NCBI RefSeq assembly: GCF_000735345.1
Contig: NZ_JMPJ01000064.1
Span: forward strand, 168,271 to 232,270
Length of the DNA stretch: 64,000 bases
DNA from: Ewingella americana ATCC 33852
GTDB taxonomy: Bacteria; Pseudomonadota; Gammaproteobacteria; Enterobacterales; Enterobacteriaceae
Direction: 5' to 3'
The number at the start of each line of letters is the position of its first letter. Position 1 is the stretch's first letter. The notes under the pieces are model-generated. The model saw only the letters and a program-made list of their open reading frames with translations. It was not told the origin of the DNA and ran no database searches. Both the position numbers and the translations under genes were made by a program. Positions 9,382-16,937 of the stretch are shown here, one piece after another.

Positions 9382-9410
9382 GGCTTAGCATGCAGTTTTT
9401 CTGATATACT
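9382..9410 (+). promoter_or_regulatory. Promoter of ssrA
   Basis: A TATACT -10 hexamer at 9405-9410 lies 14 bases before the mature tmRNA 5' end, in the GATATACTGCACGACAG context shared with E. coli ssrA. The -35 is weak (GGCTTA region). An inverted repeat GCTAAGC / GCTTAGC (9371-9389) between smpB and this promoter may end smpB transcripts. Confidence 0.6.
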
Positions 9411-9424
9411 GCACGACAGTACTT

Positions 9425-9788
9425 GGGGCTGATTCTGGATTCGACGGGATTTGCGAAGCCCAAGGAGCATGCCGAGGGGCGGTTGGCCTCGTAAAAAGCC
9501 GCAAAAAAATAGTCGCAAACGACGAAAACTACGCACTAGCAGCTTAATACCCTGCTTAGAGCCCTCTCTCCCTAGCCTCCGCTCTTAGGACGGGGATCAA
9601 GAGAGGTCAAACCTAAAAGAGATCGCGTGGACACCTTGCCTGGGGTGAAAGCGTTAAACCCAATCAGGATAGTTTGTTAGTGGCGTGTCTGTCCGCAGCT
9701 AACCGGCGAATGTAAAGACTAGACTAAGCATGTAGTGCCGACGGTGTAGTAATTTCGGACGGGGGTTCAAATCCCCCCAGCTCCACCA
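9425..9788 (+). ncRNA. ssrA: Transfer-messenger RNA (tmRNA)
   Basis: 364-nt tmRNA, nearly the E. coli molecule. It begins GGGGCTGATTCTGGATTCGA and ends CCAGCTCCACCA, the tRNA-Ala-like acceptor end with encoded CCA. The tag reading frame at 9515-9547 encodes ANDENYALAA followed by TAA, the standard enterobacterial degradation tag. The T-arm GGGTTCAAATCCCCCC at the 3' end is intact. The 3' end serves as integration site for the element that follows, as for CP4-57 in E. coli. Confidence 0.99.
9767..9781 (+). other. Presumed attL core in the ssrA 3' end
   Basis: The T-arm segment TCAAATCCCCCCAGC of ssrA is the part of the gene for which a degenerate second copy is found at 16431-16445 (13 of 15 identical). 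Integrases of the P4/CP4-57 type recombine in this part of tmRNA/tRNA genes, so this is the likely left junction of the element. Confidence 0.5.
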
Positions 9789-9831
9789 AACAAGGTTTCG
9801 GTTATCACCAGATAAGGCCGTTACCGCAAAG

Positions 9832-9864
9832 AAAGCCGCAACCTGAAAGGGTTTGCGGCTTTTT
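9832..9864 (+). terminator. Intrinsic terminator after ssrA
   Basis: Stem AAGCCGCAA / TTGCGGCTT with a short inner CC/GG pair and a T6 tail, 44 bases after the tmRNA end. Confidence 0.88.
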
Positions 9865-9912
9865 TGTGTCTGTAGAAGTCCGAGAAGATCCGACTGAAGC
9901 CATCACCTCTTG

Positions 9913-9936
9913 TTATACCAACAAACGTATACCAAT
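9913..9936. repeat. Left pair of integrase-arm-like repeats
   Basis: TTATACC (9913-9919) and GTATACCAAT (9927-9936) are spaced 14 bases apart. The same pair occurs in inverted orientation at 16354-16375. A pair of short repeats at each end of an element in opposite orientation is how arm-type integrase sites look. The assignment is inference. Confidence 0.45.
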
Positions 9937-9994
9937 CAAGTGAATATCCTTGCATGGCGCGGACTACACGCACCCTCACCCACACCCACACCCA

Positions 9995-11178
9995 CACCAA
10001 AGTACAAAAGCTAAAGCCCTCGACAAAGACCTAACCCTCGCGGCGGTGACGGACTCTTTTGTTGGTGAAAACCACCAGCAAGAAAATTTGGCGTTTCCGC
10101 TACCAACTGCCCAACATTAACAAATGAACCATGATAAGCCTCGGCGCTTACCCTGCCCTCTCCCTTGCAGATGCCAGAGAAATTCGCGCGGAGAAGTTAG
10201 CGATGCTAGTCTGTGGGATAGATCCGCAGGTAAGGGCCGATGAAGAGGCTGAGAAGCTCCAGATTGCTCAGGAAAGCATATTTGTTAACGTGGCGCGTAA
10301 ATGGTTCGAGTTGAAACAAAGTTACGTTAGCGCAGATCACGCGAAAGATATCTGGCGTTCTATCGAAAAGGATATCTTACCCAGTATCGAAAATGTTCCT
10401 GTTCAAGAGCTGAAAGCATGAACCCTGATTCAAGTGTTAGAGCCAATCAAAGCACGTGGAGCGTTAGAGACGGTCAGGCGGTTAGTACAACGCATAAACG
10501 AGATAATGATTTACGCGGTTAATGTCGGGCTAATTGACGCAAACCCGGCCTTAGGTATTGGTAATGCTTTCACGACCTAAGAAGCAGCATATGCCGACCA
10601 TACGGCCCGAAGAGCTGCCCAAGTTGATGCGCACCATTTCTATGAGCAACTTATCTATACCAACCCGCTATCTGCTTAAATGGCAGTTACTGACGCTCAT
10701 ACGTCCCGCCGAAGCTTCTGCAACAGCTTGGGCCGAGATTGATATCGAAAATAAACAATGGTGTATTCCAGCAGAACGGATGAAAGCAAAACGCGAGCAT
10801 ATCGTACCCTTGTCAGAACAAGCTTTAGAGCTGCTAGAAATCATGCGCCCAATCAGCGGTAATCGTTAGTATGTATTTCCTAGCCGGAATGACCCGCGCA
10901 AGCCGATCAATAACCAAACTGCGAATGCACCATTGAAACGTATCGGGTATGGGGGAAAGCTGGTTGCTCATGGCCTACGTTCTATTGCCTGCACTGCAAT
11001 GAATGAGGCCAGATTTAATGCAGATGTAATTGAAGCCGCATTGGCACATAGTGATAAAAATGAAGTTCGCAGAGCATACAACCGTTCAACTTATCTTGAA
11101 CTGCGTATAGACTTGATGAAATGGTGGGGGAGTTTCACCTATAACTATAACCATCACCAGCTCATAAAGACGATTTAA
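9995..11178 (+). pseudogene. Broken P4/CP4-57-type tyrosine integrase
   Basis: Read across frames, this is a full-length integrase of the P4 family. It has an N-terminal DUF4102-like part (KIWRFRYQLPNIN then MISLGAYPALSLADAREIRAEK), a core-binding domain (VARKWFELKQSYVSADHAKDIW), and a catalytic domain with TLIRPAEASATAWAEID, the HGLRS box and the AALAHSDKNEVRRAYNRSTYLE end. It is disrupted by in-frame stops at 10125 (TGA), 10419 (TGA) and 10870 (TAG), and by frameshifts near 10070 and 10570. The first ~40 codons are barely recognisable. No active integrase can be made, so the element is fixed unless helped in trans. It lies directly after ssrA, as the CP4-57 integrase does in E. coli. Confidence 0.9.
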
Positions 11179-11206
11179 TAATTATTGCACAGCAAAGGAG
11201 TCTTGG

Positions 11207-12565
11207 ATGCCAAATAATTACCATCAATACATTGAAGACGTCAGCGATGATATAAAAACTTGCCTTGAGGGCATGGGATGTCAGCCTATACTTTTCGTTG
11301 GCTCGGGTTTAACAAAAAGATACCTCGCCGGCCCGAACTGGGAAGAATTGCTACAACAACTTGCGGCTGAATGCCCTAACATAGATAAAAAATTTGCCTA
11401 TTACAAACAAAAATACCCTGAGCTTATTGATATTGGCACTATTTTCTCTGATGCTTATAACGAGTGGGCATGGAGTGAGGGCGAAAGTGAATTCCCACCT
11501 ACTTTATTTGAAGAAGGCAATGACCCAAGCATTTACTTCAAACACAAAATATCAAATATTTTTAATTCACTAATCCAAGAAAAGCAAATTGTAGATAATG
11601 ATGAGGTTGAGCTTTTAAGGAAAGTACATCCTCATTCAATCATCACAACAAACTATGATGGGTTGTTAGAATCAATATACCCTGAATTCACACCAATAAT
11701 AGGACAAAAAATTCTATATGCCAATCACGGCAGTATTGGTGAGATACTAAAAATACACGGTTGCTGTTCATCACCTGAAAGCATAGTAATAAATCGCGAT
11801 GACTACGATGATTTTATAAAGAAAAAGAAATACCTCAGTGCAAAATTGTTAACATTCTTCGCTGAGCACCCACTTTTATTTATAGGTTACAGTGCTGAAG
11901 ACGCGAACATAAAAAACATTTTATCTGATATTGATGAACTCCTTTCCGAGAATGGAGATGTAATACCTAACATATACATATTAGAATGGACCGATAGACA
12001 AAATGAGAACGAATACCCACGCAGAGAGCGGTTAATTCAAGTATCAGCAAACAAGAGCATCAGGATAAAAAGTATAGTTGCCACTAATTTCTCATGGGTT
12101 TTTTCAGCATTTGGAGCCAACAGGGCACTTGACAATATAAATCCAAAATTACTACGTGCGTTATTAGCCCGTACCTACGACCTTGTAAGAACAGACATTC
12201 CTAGAAACCCCGTGCAAGTTGACTATCGAGTTTTATCAAACATTACAGAATCAGAGGGTGAGCTTGCAAAACTATATGGTATAGCTACCTCCTCTGATGG
12301 GATGGCATTTAATGCCAGCTATCCTTTCACGTTAACATCACTGGGGCAAGCACTTGGTTTCAAAGGTTGGCATGATGCAAACAAACTTTTAGAAATAGTT
12401 AAAAACATCACGGGAGTAGACATAAAGACCTTTGATAATAAATATCACTACGCAATTATGAACGGAGAGGAAATTCAATCTCATAGATATTCAAACTATC
12501 TACGTGAACTTCTTGAGAAGGTAAAAGATGGAGAAGAGTTTGAATTAGGAATAAAAGCTCCGTAA
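11207..12565 (+). CDS. SIR2-like domain protein, candidate anti-phage NADase
   Basis: 452-aa intact protein with an N-terminal SIR2-like (SIR2_2) fold. It shows the NAD-binding GSG at 32-34, TTNYD at 147-151, KIHG at 182-185 (catalytic-type His) and GYSAED at 227-232. This class of bacterial SIR2 domain usually degrades NAD+ during phage infection. The C-terminal ~170 residues, including SLGQALGFKGWHDANKLLEI, match no domain I recognise and could be the sensor. Strong AAAGGAG site before ATG. AT-rich relative to the core genes, lying between the dead integrase and a terminator, with no partner gene adjacent on the same strand. The SIR2 call is firm; the defence role is inferred from family and location. 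Confidence 0.85.
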   Translation: MPNNYHQYIEDVSDDIKTCLEGMGCQPILFVGSGLTKRYLAGPNWEELLQQLAAECPNIDKKFAYYKQKYPELIDIGTIFSDAYNEWAWSEGESEFPPTLFEEGNDPSIYFKHKISNIFNSLIQEKQIVDNDEVELLRKVHPHSIITTNYDGLLESIYPEFTPIIGQKILYANHGSIGEILKIHGCCSSPESIVINRDDYDDFIKKKKYLSAKLLTFFAEHPLLFIGYSAEDANIKNILSDIDELLSENGDVIPNIYILEWTDRQNENEYPRRERLIQVSANKSIRIKSIVATNFSWVFSAFGANRALDNINPKLLRALLARTYDLVRTDIPRNPVQVDYRVLSNITESEGELAKLYGIATSSDGMAFNASYPFTLTSLGQALGFKGWHDANKLLEIVKNITGVDIKTFDNKYHYAIMNGEEIQSHRYSNYLRELLEKVKDGEEFELGIKAP

Positions 12566-12596
12566 TAATTTGCTATATGTATCGTTGCCAACCATC

Positions 12597-12618
12597 GCCG
12601 CCATTATGGCGGCTTTTA
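12597..12618 (+). terminator. Terminator after the SIR2-like gene
   Basis: Stem GCCGCC / GGCGGC with loop ATTAT and TTTTAAA tail, 32 bases past the stop codon. Confidence 0.8.
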
Positions 12619-12991
12619 AACATAGTAACCAACTCCCCACTCATGCATTAAAAAGAAGCACCCGCAGCAACCTGTTTGCGGCGTGATAGCGCCAGCATCC
12701 TGCTGAGTTAAATCGCAATAAATAGACGCCTCACCGAAGCATTGACGCACTAAACGAAAAGTCGCTCAAACCTCTGCGCGCGCAATTCTACCCGCCTGCC
12801 CGCTGCTGACTTAGCTCACTGGTTTTAATGCATAAAGTAAAGTCTCTAAAAGCCAGGGTAGCAAGGGTTTTAAGCCATTTTGAGCACTCCTGATTGCATG
12901 CAAATCCATGCGCCCTATGCATGCACAGGTCTTTAAAGACGGCTAACCAGAGAAAGGGGCTTCTGGAACGTGGGCTTTGTGGATATGTCGT
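12619..12991. other. Non-coding stretch inside the element
   Basis: About 370 bases without a convincing gene on either strand. It holds a hairpin CCGCA...TGCGG near 12665-12680 and clustered GCATGC/ATGCA words near 12895-12926. These could be remnants of replication or regulatory sites of the satellite, but I cannot assign them. Confidence 0.3.
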
Positions 12992-13019
12992 GAAAAAGCC
13001 GCCTTAATTGAAAGCGGCT
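12992..13019 (-). terminator. Terminator of the Ogr-like operon
   Basis: On the minus strand the stem AGCCGC / GCGGCT is followed by TTTTTCA. It lies 47 bases after the stop of the 52-aa Ogr-like ORF and so closes that small operon. Confidence 0.7.
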
Positions 13020-13065
13020 AATCATATAGTTTTAGTAGGTAGCCGAAATATAATTCTCAGCTAAT

Positions 13066-13224
13066 TCAGCCCTTTCTGCTTATTACCTTGCTTATGCTCT
13101 CAATCGTTTTAAAGGAACATGAGCAATCGAGATTGGTGTATTGATAATAAGCTTCTTTCGTCTGATCAGTAACATAACGACTCGTTCGAATATAAGAGAC
13201 ATGAGTACACAACGGGCAACGCAT
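13066..13224 (-). CDS. Ogr/Delta-like zinc-finger transcription activator (52 aa)
   Basis: Short ORF with clear likeness to the phage P2 Ogr / P4 Delta family of late-gene activators. It begins MRCPLCTHVSYIRTSRYVTD, followed by TKEAYYQY and CSCSF, aligning with the Ogr pattern CPLC...ARTSRYITD...YHQC...NCSATF. The family zinc ligands are four cysteines; here Cys3, Cys6 and Cys34 are present but the third family cysteine is a Tyr (Y29), with an extra Cys at 36. It is shorter than P2 Ogr (72 aa). The start ATG overlaps the stop of the upstream 105-aa gene (TAATG), so translation is coupled. Probably degenerate; function unproven. Confidence 0.7.
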   Translation of the reverse strand: MRCPLCTHVSYIRTSRYVTDQTKEAYYQYTNLDCSCSFKTIESISKVISRKG

Positions 13225-13541
13225 TATTTACTTTCTCGTTGCTGAAAACGAAGGTGTTTTTCGGCAAGCTCTGTTTCAGCCTGCGTCCGACATAATGGGC
13301 TATTTTGCAGCTCCATTAATACGCCTGTAGCTTTAGGCCGTATTAGCTCTATTTCTTTTAATACTGGATTTTCGACGAGCTGCATTGCCATAGCTGCAGC
13401 GATACGCTCGTCTAGTGCTTCCATCAGTCGGTTTCCGATAATTTCCGTCGCGTTGCTCTGATATACGCTATAGGCACGTGCAGCCACTACACAGGCATTA
13501 ATAACATCTGTATTTAGAATGATTTTAGTGAATTCATCCAC
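13224..13541 (-). CDS. Unknown 105-aa element protein, perhaps N-terminally truncated
   Basis: Alpha-helical protein without recognised domain (sequence includes ACVVAARAYSVYQSNATEI and AETELAEKHLRFQQRESK). The only plausible start is a GTG with no clear ribosome site, and the frame stays open about ten codons upstream without ATG. It may therefore be the 3' part of a longer satellite-phage gene cut by the junction near 13555. It overlaps the Ogr-like start by one base (TAATG), which resembles a late or morphogenesis gene cassette of P4-like satellites, but I cannot name it. Confidence 0.5.
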   Translation of the reverse strand: MDEFTKIILNTDVINACVVAARAYSVYQSNATEIIGNRLMEALDERIAAAMAMQLVENPVLKEIELIRPKATGVLMELQNSPLCRTQAETELAEKHLRFQQRESK

Positions 13542-13556
13542 AGCATTATCGATGGT

Positions 13557-13892
13557 ATATTCTGCAACATGCTGTCATGGCCGTTCTATGTGCAGCAAGC
13601 AGAACGGCACCTGCTTGCTGTCAGCACGCCAAACGGCCTTTATATTGGCAACGCCAACATTATTTCGGCTGACCCTAGAAAGTATCTCTATGACGCGTAC
13701 CTGTCATTTATGGGGGCGCGGGGGCATCAGCGGCCTATGAGCCTGACGGCTTTTGGTCAGGCAGTACCGCAAACATTAAGAGAGTATGAGATTGAATTCT
13801 TAAAGCGAAAAACTAATCAGGGAATGCAGACCAACCTCACCTTAAACGATGACAGTGAGGCGGATTGGTTGCCGAAGTGCGAAACTTTATAA
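13557..13892 (+). pseudogene. C-terminal remnant of a P4-type primase/helicase (alpha-like)
   Basis: The frame reads FYVQQAERHLLAVSTPNGLY, then KYLYDAYLSFMGARGHQRPM and SLTAFGQAVPQTLREY, ending in TNLTLNDDSEADWLPKCE. This looks like the last ~105 residues of P4-family DNA primases, where a winged-helix segment follows the helicase. The primase and helicase catalytic parts are missing, and the left edge abuts the oppositely oriented 105-aa ORF, which suggests a deletion or inversion junction near 13555-13570. It should be non-functional. Confidence 0.6.
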
Positions 13893-13904
13893 CTACTCAT
13901 ATGA

Positions 13905-13925
13905 ACCGGCTTAGGCCGGTCTTTT
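13905..13925 (+). terminator. Terminator after the primase remnant
   Basis: Stem ACCGGC / GCCGGT with loop TTAG and CTTTTA tail, 12 bases after the remnant's stop codon. Confidence 0.8.
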
Positions 13926-14313
13926 ATGTGCAAAATGGCGACTGGTCACTTTAAAGTGATGAGTTGTGGATAATTTCGAATAAAGCCATTACCACCTAAC
14001 CACATGAAATTAAAAACAAAGAATGTAAAGGTGCACAGTGTGATCAGTTTTATCCATAAATCTTTTATTACGCTGAATTTTATAACTATCGGGCATTTTC
14101 ACGGTTAAGTTATTTTGATCTACTGTGACAAAAAGGGCCATTGGGCCTCGAAAGGATAATCTTTGCGATGATGTGAATGAAATCCAACTTTAGAGTCGGA
14201 TATGTGCCAGAAACAGACATTCGCAGTTACTTAAACATCCTCTTTTTCAGCATAAACCATCAATATAATTCATTAAAAAGTGATTAAATTCACAGAGATA
14301 TTAAAACAATCGA
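13926..14313. other. AT-rich non-coding stretch with DnaA-box-like sites
   Basis: About 390 bases without a gene. It contains a perfect 14-bp palindrome TCACTTTAAAGTGA (13946-13959), a perfect DnaA box on the minus strand (TTATCCACA, 13973-13965) and a near match TTATCCATA at 14050-14058. It could be a leftover origin or an operator region; I cannot decide. Confidence 0.35.
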
Positions 14314-14342
14314 TTGAAATAGGTGTACGTGATCGTTAATAT
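14314..14342 (+). promoter_or_regulatory. Putative promoter of the HEPN-like gene
   Basis: TTGAAA (14314-14319), 17-base spacer, TAATAT (14337-14342), about 135 bases before the likely start codon of the following gene. Confidence 0.4.
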
Positions 14343-14477
14343 ATTTTCGTGGGAGTTCCGAAAGCGTTAAGGATGTATTTTCAATGTTAACCATAGCAAT
14401 CTTTATTCGTTATGGCTCTACTTTATAATTATTTAAGGGTCATGCAGTTAGATTGCATTATACTTCAGGAAGAGTAT

Positions 14478-15845
14478 ATGGATGCCAAAATTTTTTCATT
14501 AGAATCGCAGAAAAGCAAAATTTATGATCGAAGGACTAGGAAATATTTTGAGGAGGTCTATAAGAGTTATGCTAATGATTGCTACCGTTCCTCAACGGTA
14601 ATGCTCTGGTCAGTAGTCGTATGTGATATAATTTTTAAACTCCAAGAGTTGCGAGACATTCATAATGATAAAGTTGCTGAAAAGATAATAATTGAAATCG
14701 AAGCATTGCAAAAAAACGAACCATACTCACCTAAATGGGAAAATGAACTCATTAAGAAAGTTTTTGAGAGGACTCAACTATTGGATACAGCTTCCAATCA
14801 TAAAGTCCTGCTCATACAGTCTCACCGACATTTATCTGCTCACCCTGTAATTAGTGATGACGACATTTTGTTCGAACCAACACAGGAAATGATCAGAAGT
14901 GATATTCGAAATAGCATTGAGGTTGTACTAAGCAAACCACCATTTATGTCTCAGGCAATACTGTCCACTTTTGTATCAGACCTTGAAAATGTAAAGGATT
15001 TATTTCCTTCTGATAATGCCCTCAATAAATACTTGGAATCAAAATATTTAAAATCTCTAAACAAAGACGTTTTAGTTAAATTATTTAAAGGATTATGGAA
15101 ATTTTCATTCAGATCTGAGGATGCAAAACCAGTTGAAAATAGAGAGATTAACATTAGAGCCATGAAGCTAATATTTTCAAAAGCAAGACAGCTTATGGTG
15201 GAATCGGTTAAAGGAGACGCATCCTATTACTCTAATATATCAAGAGATCAGGATGCTATTAAAGCACTAATTGAATTCATTTCAATGGAAAAGGAAATTT
15301 ATGATGCTTTGGATGACTTCGCGAAAGAATTAATAAAGCCAATCCTAAAAGATCATCTCTCATATTTCGGTATCGCTTTTTTTATTTCTGAATCGCCAGA
15401 AGAACATGTGAAACGTGTAACAAAGAGGATATCCGAAACGTATTATAAAAAATATGGATCAGGCCAAGACTATCTAAACGAAAAGCATTTAGATAAATTT
15501 AAATCTGTATGCTTTGAACGAGGCTGCGAGTCAGAGTATCATGATTTTGGTATTGCATGTTTTATAAGCAGCGTTGATTTTTCACGTGCAGACCTATATT
15601 TCGACAGATATATAGATAATAACCTTAAAGATTATACAAAGGAGCAACTGGAAGTTCTTCTTGTTGGGACAAATAATAACAATCAATGTTACTGGAGAAA
15701 TCGTTCTAGGGATGGTAATGACTCAGTAAGAATCTTAAAAGCAGCAAAGAGTAGATTTCCAGATGGATTTGATTTCTCAATCTATGACTGCCTTCCAATA
15801 GATAGAATAGATGATAATTTGGAAGAAGATACCGGTGAGGTTTAA
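14478..15845 (+). CDS. Large unknown protein with HEPN-like N-terminal region
   Basis: 455 aa from ATG 14478, which has a good AGGAAG site; an upstream in-frame start at 14412 lacks one. The N-terminal ~175 residues are helical. They include [20 protein letters not shown] and then, around residues 117-122, RHLSAH, an R-x4-H motif typical of HEPN-fold ribonucleases. The rest (to 455) is AT-rich, Lys/Glu/Asp-rich and not recognised. There is no signal peptide or membrane segment. Its own promoter, strong AT bias and position in a satellite remnant suggest cargo, possibly an RNA-cleaving defence or toxin protein. HEPN is inferred from one motif plus helical pattern, so function stays open. Confidence 0.6.
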   Translation: MDAKIFSLESQKSKIYDRRTRKYFEEVYKSYANDCYRSSTVMLWSVVVCDIIFKLQELRDIHNDKVAEKIIIEIEALQKNEPYSPKWENELIKKVFERTQLLDTASNHKVLLIQSHRHLSAHPVISDDDILFEPTQEMIRSDIRNSIEVVLSKPPFMSQAILSTFVSDLENVKDLFPSDNALNKYLESKYLKSLNKDVLVKLFKGLWKFSFRSEDAKPVENREINIRAMKLIFSKARQLMVESVKGDASYYSNISRDQDAIKALIEFISMEKEIYDALDDFAKELIKPILKDHLSYFGIAFFISESPEEHVKRVTKRISETYYKKYGSGQDYLNEKHLDKFKSVCFERGCESEYHDFGIACFISSVDFSRADLYFDRYIDNNLKDYTKEQLEVLLVGTNNNNQCYWRNRSRDGNDSVRILKAAKSRFPDGFDFSIYDCLPIDRIDDNLEEDTGEV

Positions 15846-16353
15846 CAAGTAAGAATAACATACTCTAACACATAATTAGTCTGGGCATATGGATAATACA
15901 ATTAAACTAATATAACCTAACGCCCAGACTGTCGTCACATCTATTGACCTGTTCGCCAATTCATATCAATCACTTGTACTCATATTAACTCGATAATCTT
16001 TGAACACAGTATCGACTTGGCAGCTTCTATCTCTCAGCAGACGACCAGTCGTCATTTACGAATTAAATTCACCGCACCCAGTTTAGCTCAATACTGATTG
16101 GTAAAGTTGCAACAGAACACCTACTGTAGGCCAGATAGGAACTACGGCAAGATGGTATACCTATTAAGTGCCGGGAATTTACATCATCATTGATGGTTAC
16201 AAAGCAAAGAATGCCGGTAAATTGTGTTTTATGGAACTCTTAAAGTTGGCATTTATAAAATTATAATAAATAACCAACAGACAGATCACATTTTTTATAG
16301 GTTAGATTTCGGAATTCAAGTGGCCTTAACAGAGAATCCCTCTCAAAATCAGC

Positions 16354-16375
16354 ATTGGTATACTTTTAGGTATAC
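16354..16375. repeat. Right pair of integrase-arm-like repeats
   Basis: ATTGGTATAC (16354-16363) and GGTATAC (16369-16375) are the reverse complement of the GTATACCAAT and TATACC repeats found just after ssrA. They lie about 55 bases before the possible attR core. Confidence 0.45.
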
Positions 16376-16430
16376 GCCACAAATCTGAATTCATAATTAA
16401 CATTTTAAAACAGTAAGTTAGGGAATTACC

Positions 16431-16445
16431 TCAACTTCCCCCAGC
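16431..16445 (+). other. Possible attR: degenerate copy of the ssrA end
   Basis: TCAACTTCCCCCAGC matches ssrA 9767-9781 (TCAAATCCCCCCAGC) at 13 of 15 positions. The position just past the arm-like repeats fits a right attachment site. The match is short and C-rich, so chance is possible. Confidence 0.4.
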
Positions 16446-16684
16446 CCAGTTATGACCAGTTTAAGACATTACCGCTAAAAAACTTAAGCCACTCTAACCA
16501 TAGTTAATTGTACGCGGTATTTTTTACGACTAGAGGCGCACATCTATCGGAAATAAATAAATTTCAAATCAAAAGCTTAATAAAAAATCTAACATTTCCG
16601 TATCTGATCCCTCTTGAAGCCCATTTCACTTTTCATAAACATGCTTTTATATTTAAAACACGGCTCATCTTAAAGGGACTTGAA

Positions 16685-16918
16685 ATGGATACTGCTTTAC
16701 TAAGCTCGCTAGACTCCGATGACAAAGCTAAATTTGAGAGTGCAGTCAATGCGTTACAAGGTGATGTGTCTGCCGCAGCGACTACATTATCAGTAGATCC
16801 CCCACTACGCCTTGAGTACTCTCAACGCATTAAAGAAATAGCCTCTGACCTCAGTGGTAAGGCAAATATTGGCATTATCAGTTGGGAAAAAGCAGCACTG
16901 GAGGCTCAAGAGACCTGA
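16685..16918 (+). CDS. Unknown 77-aa protein, first of a gene pair
   Basis: Starts at ATG 16685 after AAAGGGA; in-frame sequence further upstream lacks a ribosome site. The protein begins MDTALLSSLDSDDKAKFESA and ends in WEKAALEAQET. It is small, soluble, helical and acidic, with no signal peptide. I recognise no family. The next gene follows after 19 bases on the same strand, so the two are probably one transcript. It lies just right of the possible attR, so it is either resident chromosome or additional cargo. Confidence 0.6.
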   Translation: MDTALLSSLDSDDKAKFESAVNALQGDVSAAATTLSVDPPLRLEYSQRIKEIASDLSGKANIGIISWEKAALEAQET

Positions 16919-16937
16919 AATCTGATAATGGAGATAG

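Larger units (their letters stand above)
15846..16684. other. Right end of the element, no convincing gene
   Basis: About 840 bases of AT-rich sequence without a supported gene. It holds a long-looped inverted repeat (AGTCTGGGC 15878-15886 / GCCCAGACT 15922-15930) that may end the HEPN-like transcript, a GGTATACC palindrome (16153-16161), the right arm-like repeats (16354-16375) and the possible attR core (16431-16445). An open frame from 16508 continues into the 16685 gene but lacks a ribosome site. Confidence 0.5.

Noticed and set aside
9970-9998. CACCCA-type short tandem repeats, considered as a CRISPR or iteron array
   Set aside because: Only about four 6-base units without spacers, lying at the decayed start of the integrase pseudogene; low-complexity sequence is the simpler reading.
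13224-13541. 105-aa element ORF considered as P4 Psu or Sid
   Set aside because: No motif shared with either protein that I could see; left as unknown.
14478-15845. HEPN-like gene and SIR2-like gene considered as one operon or one system
   Set aside because: They are 1.9 kb apart with terminators and opposite-strand genes between them, so joint transcription is not supported.
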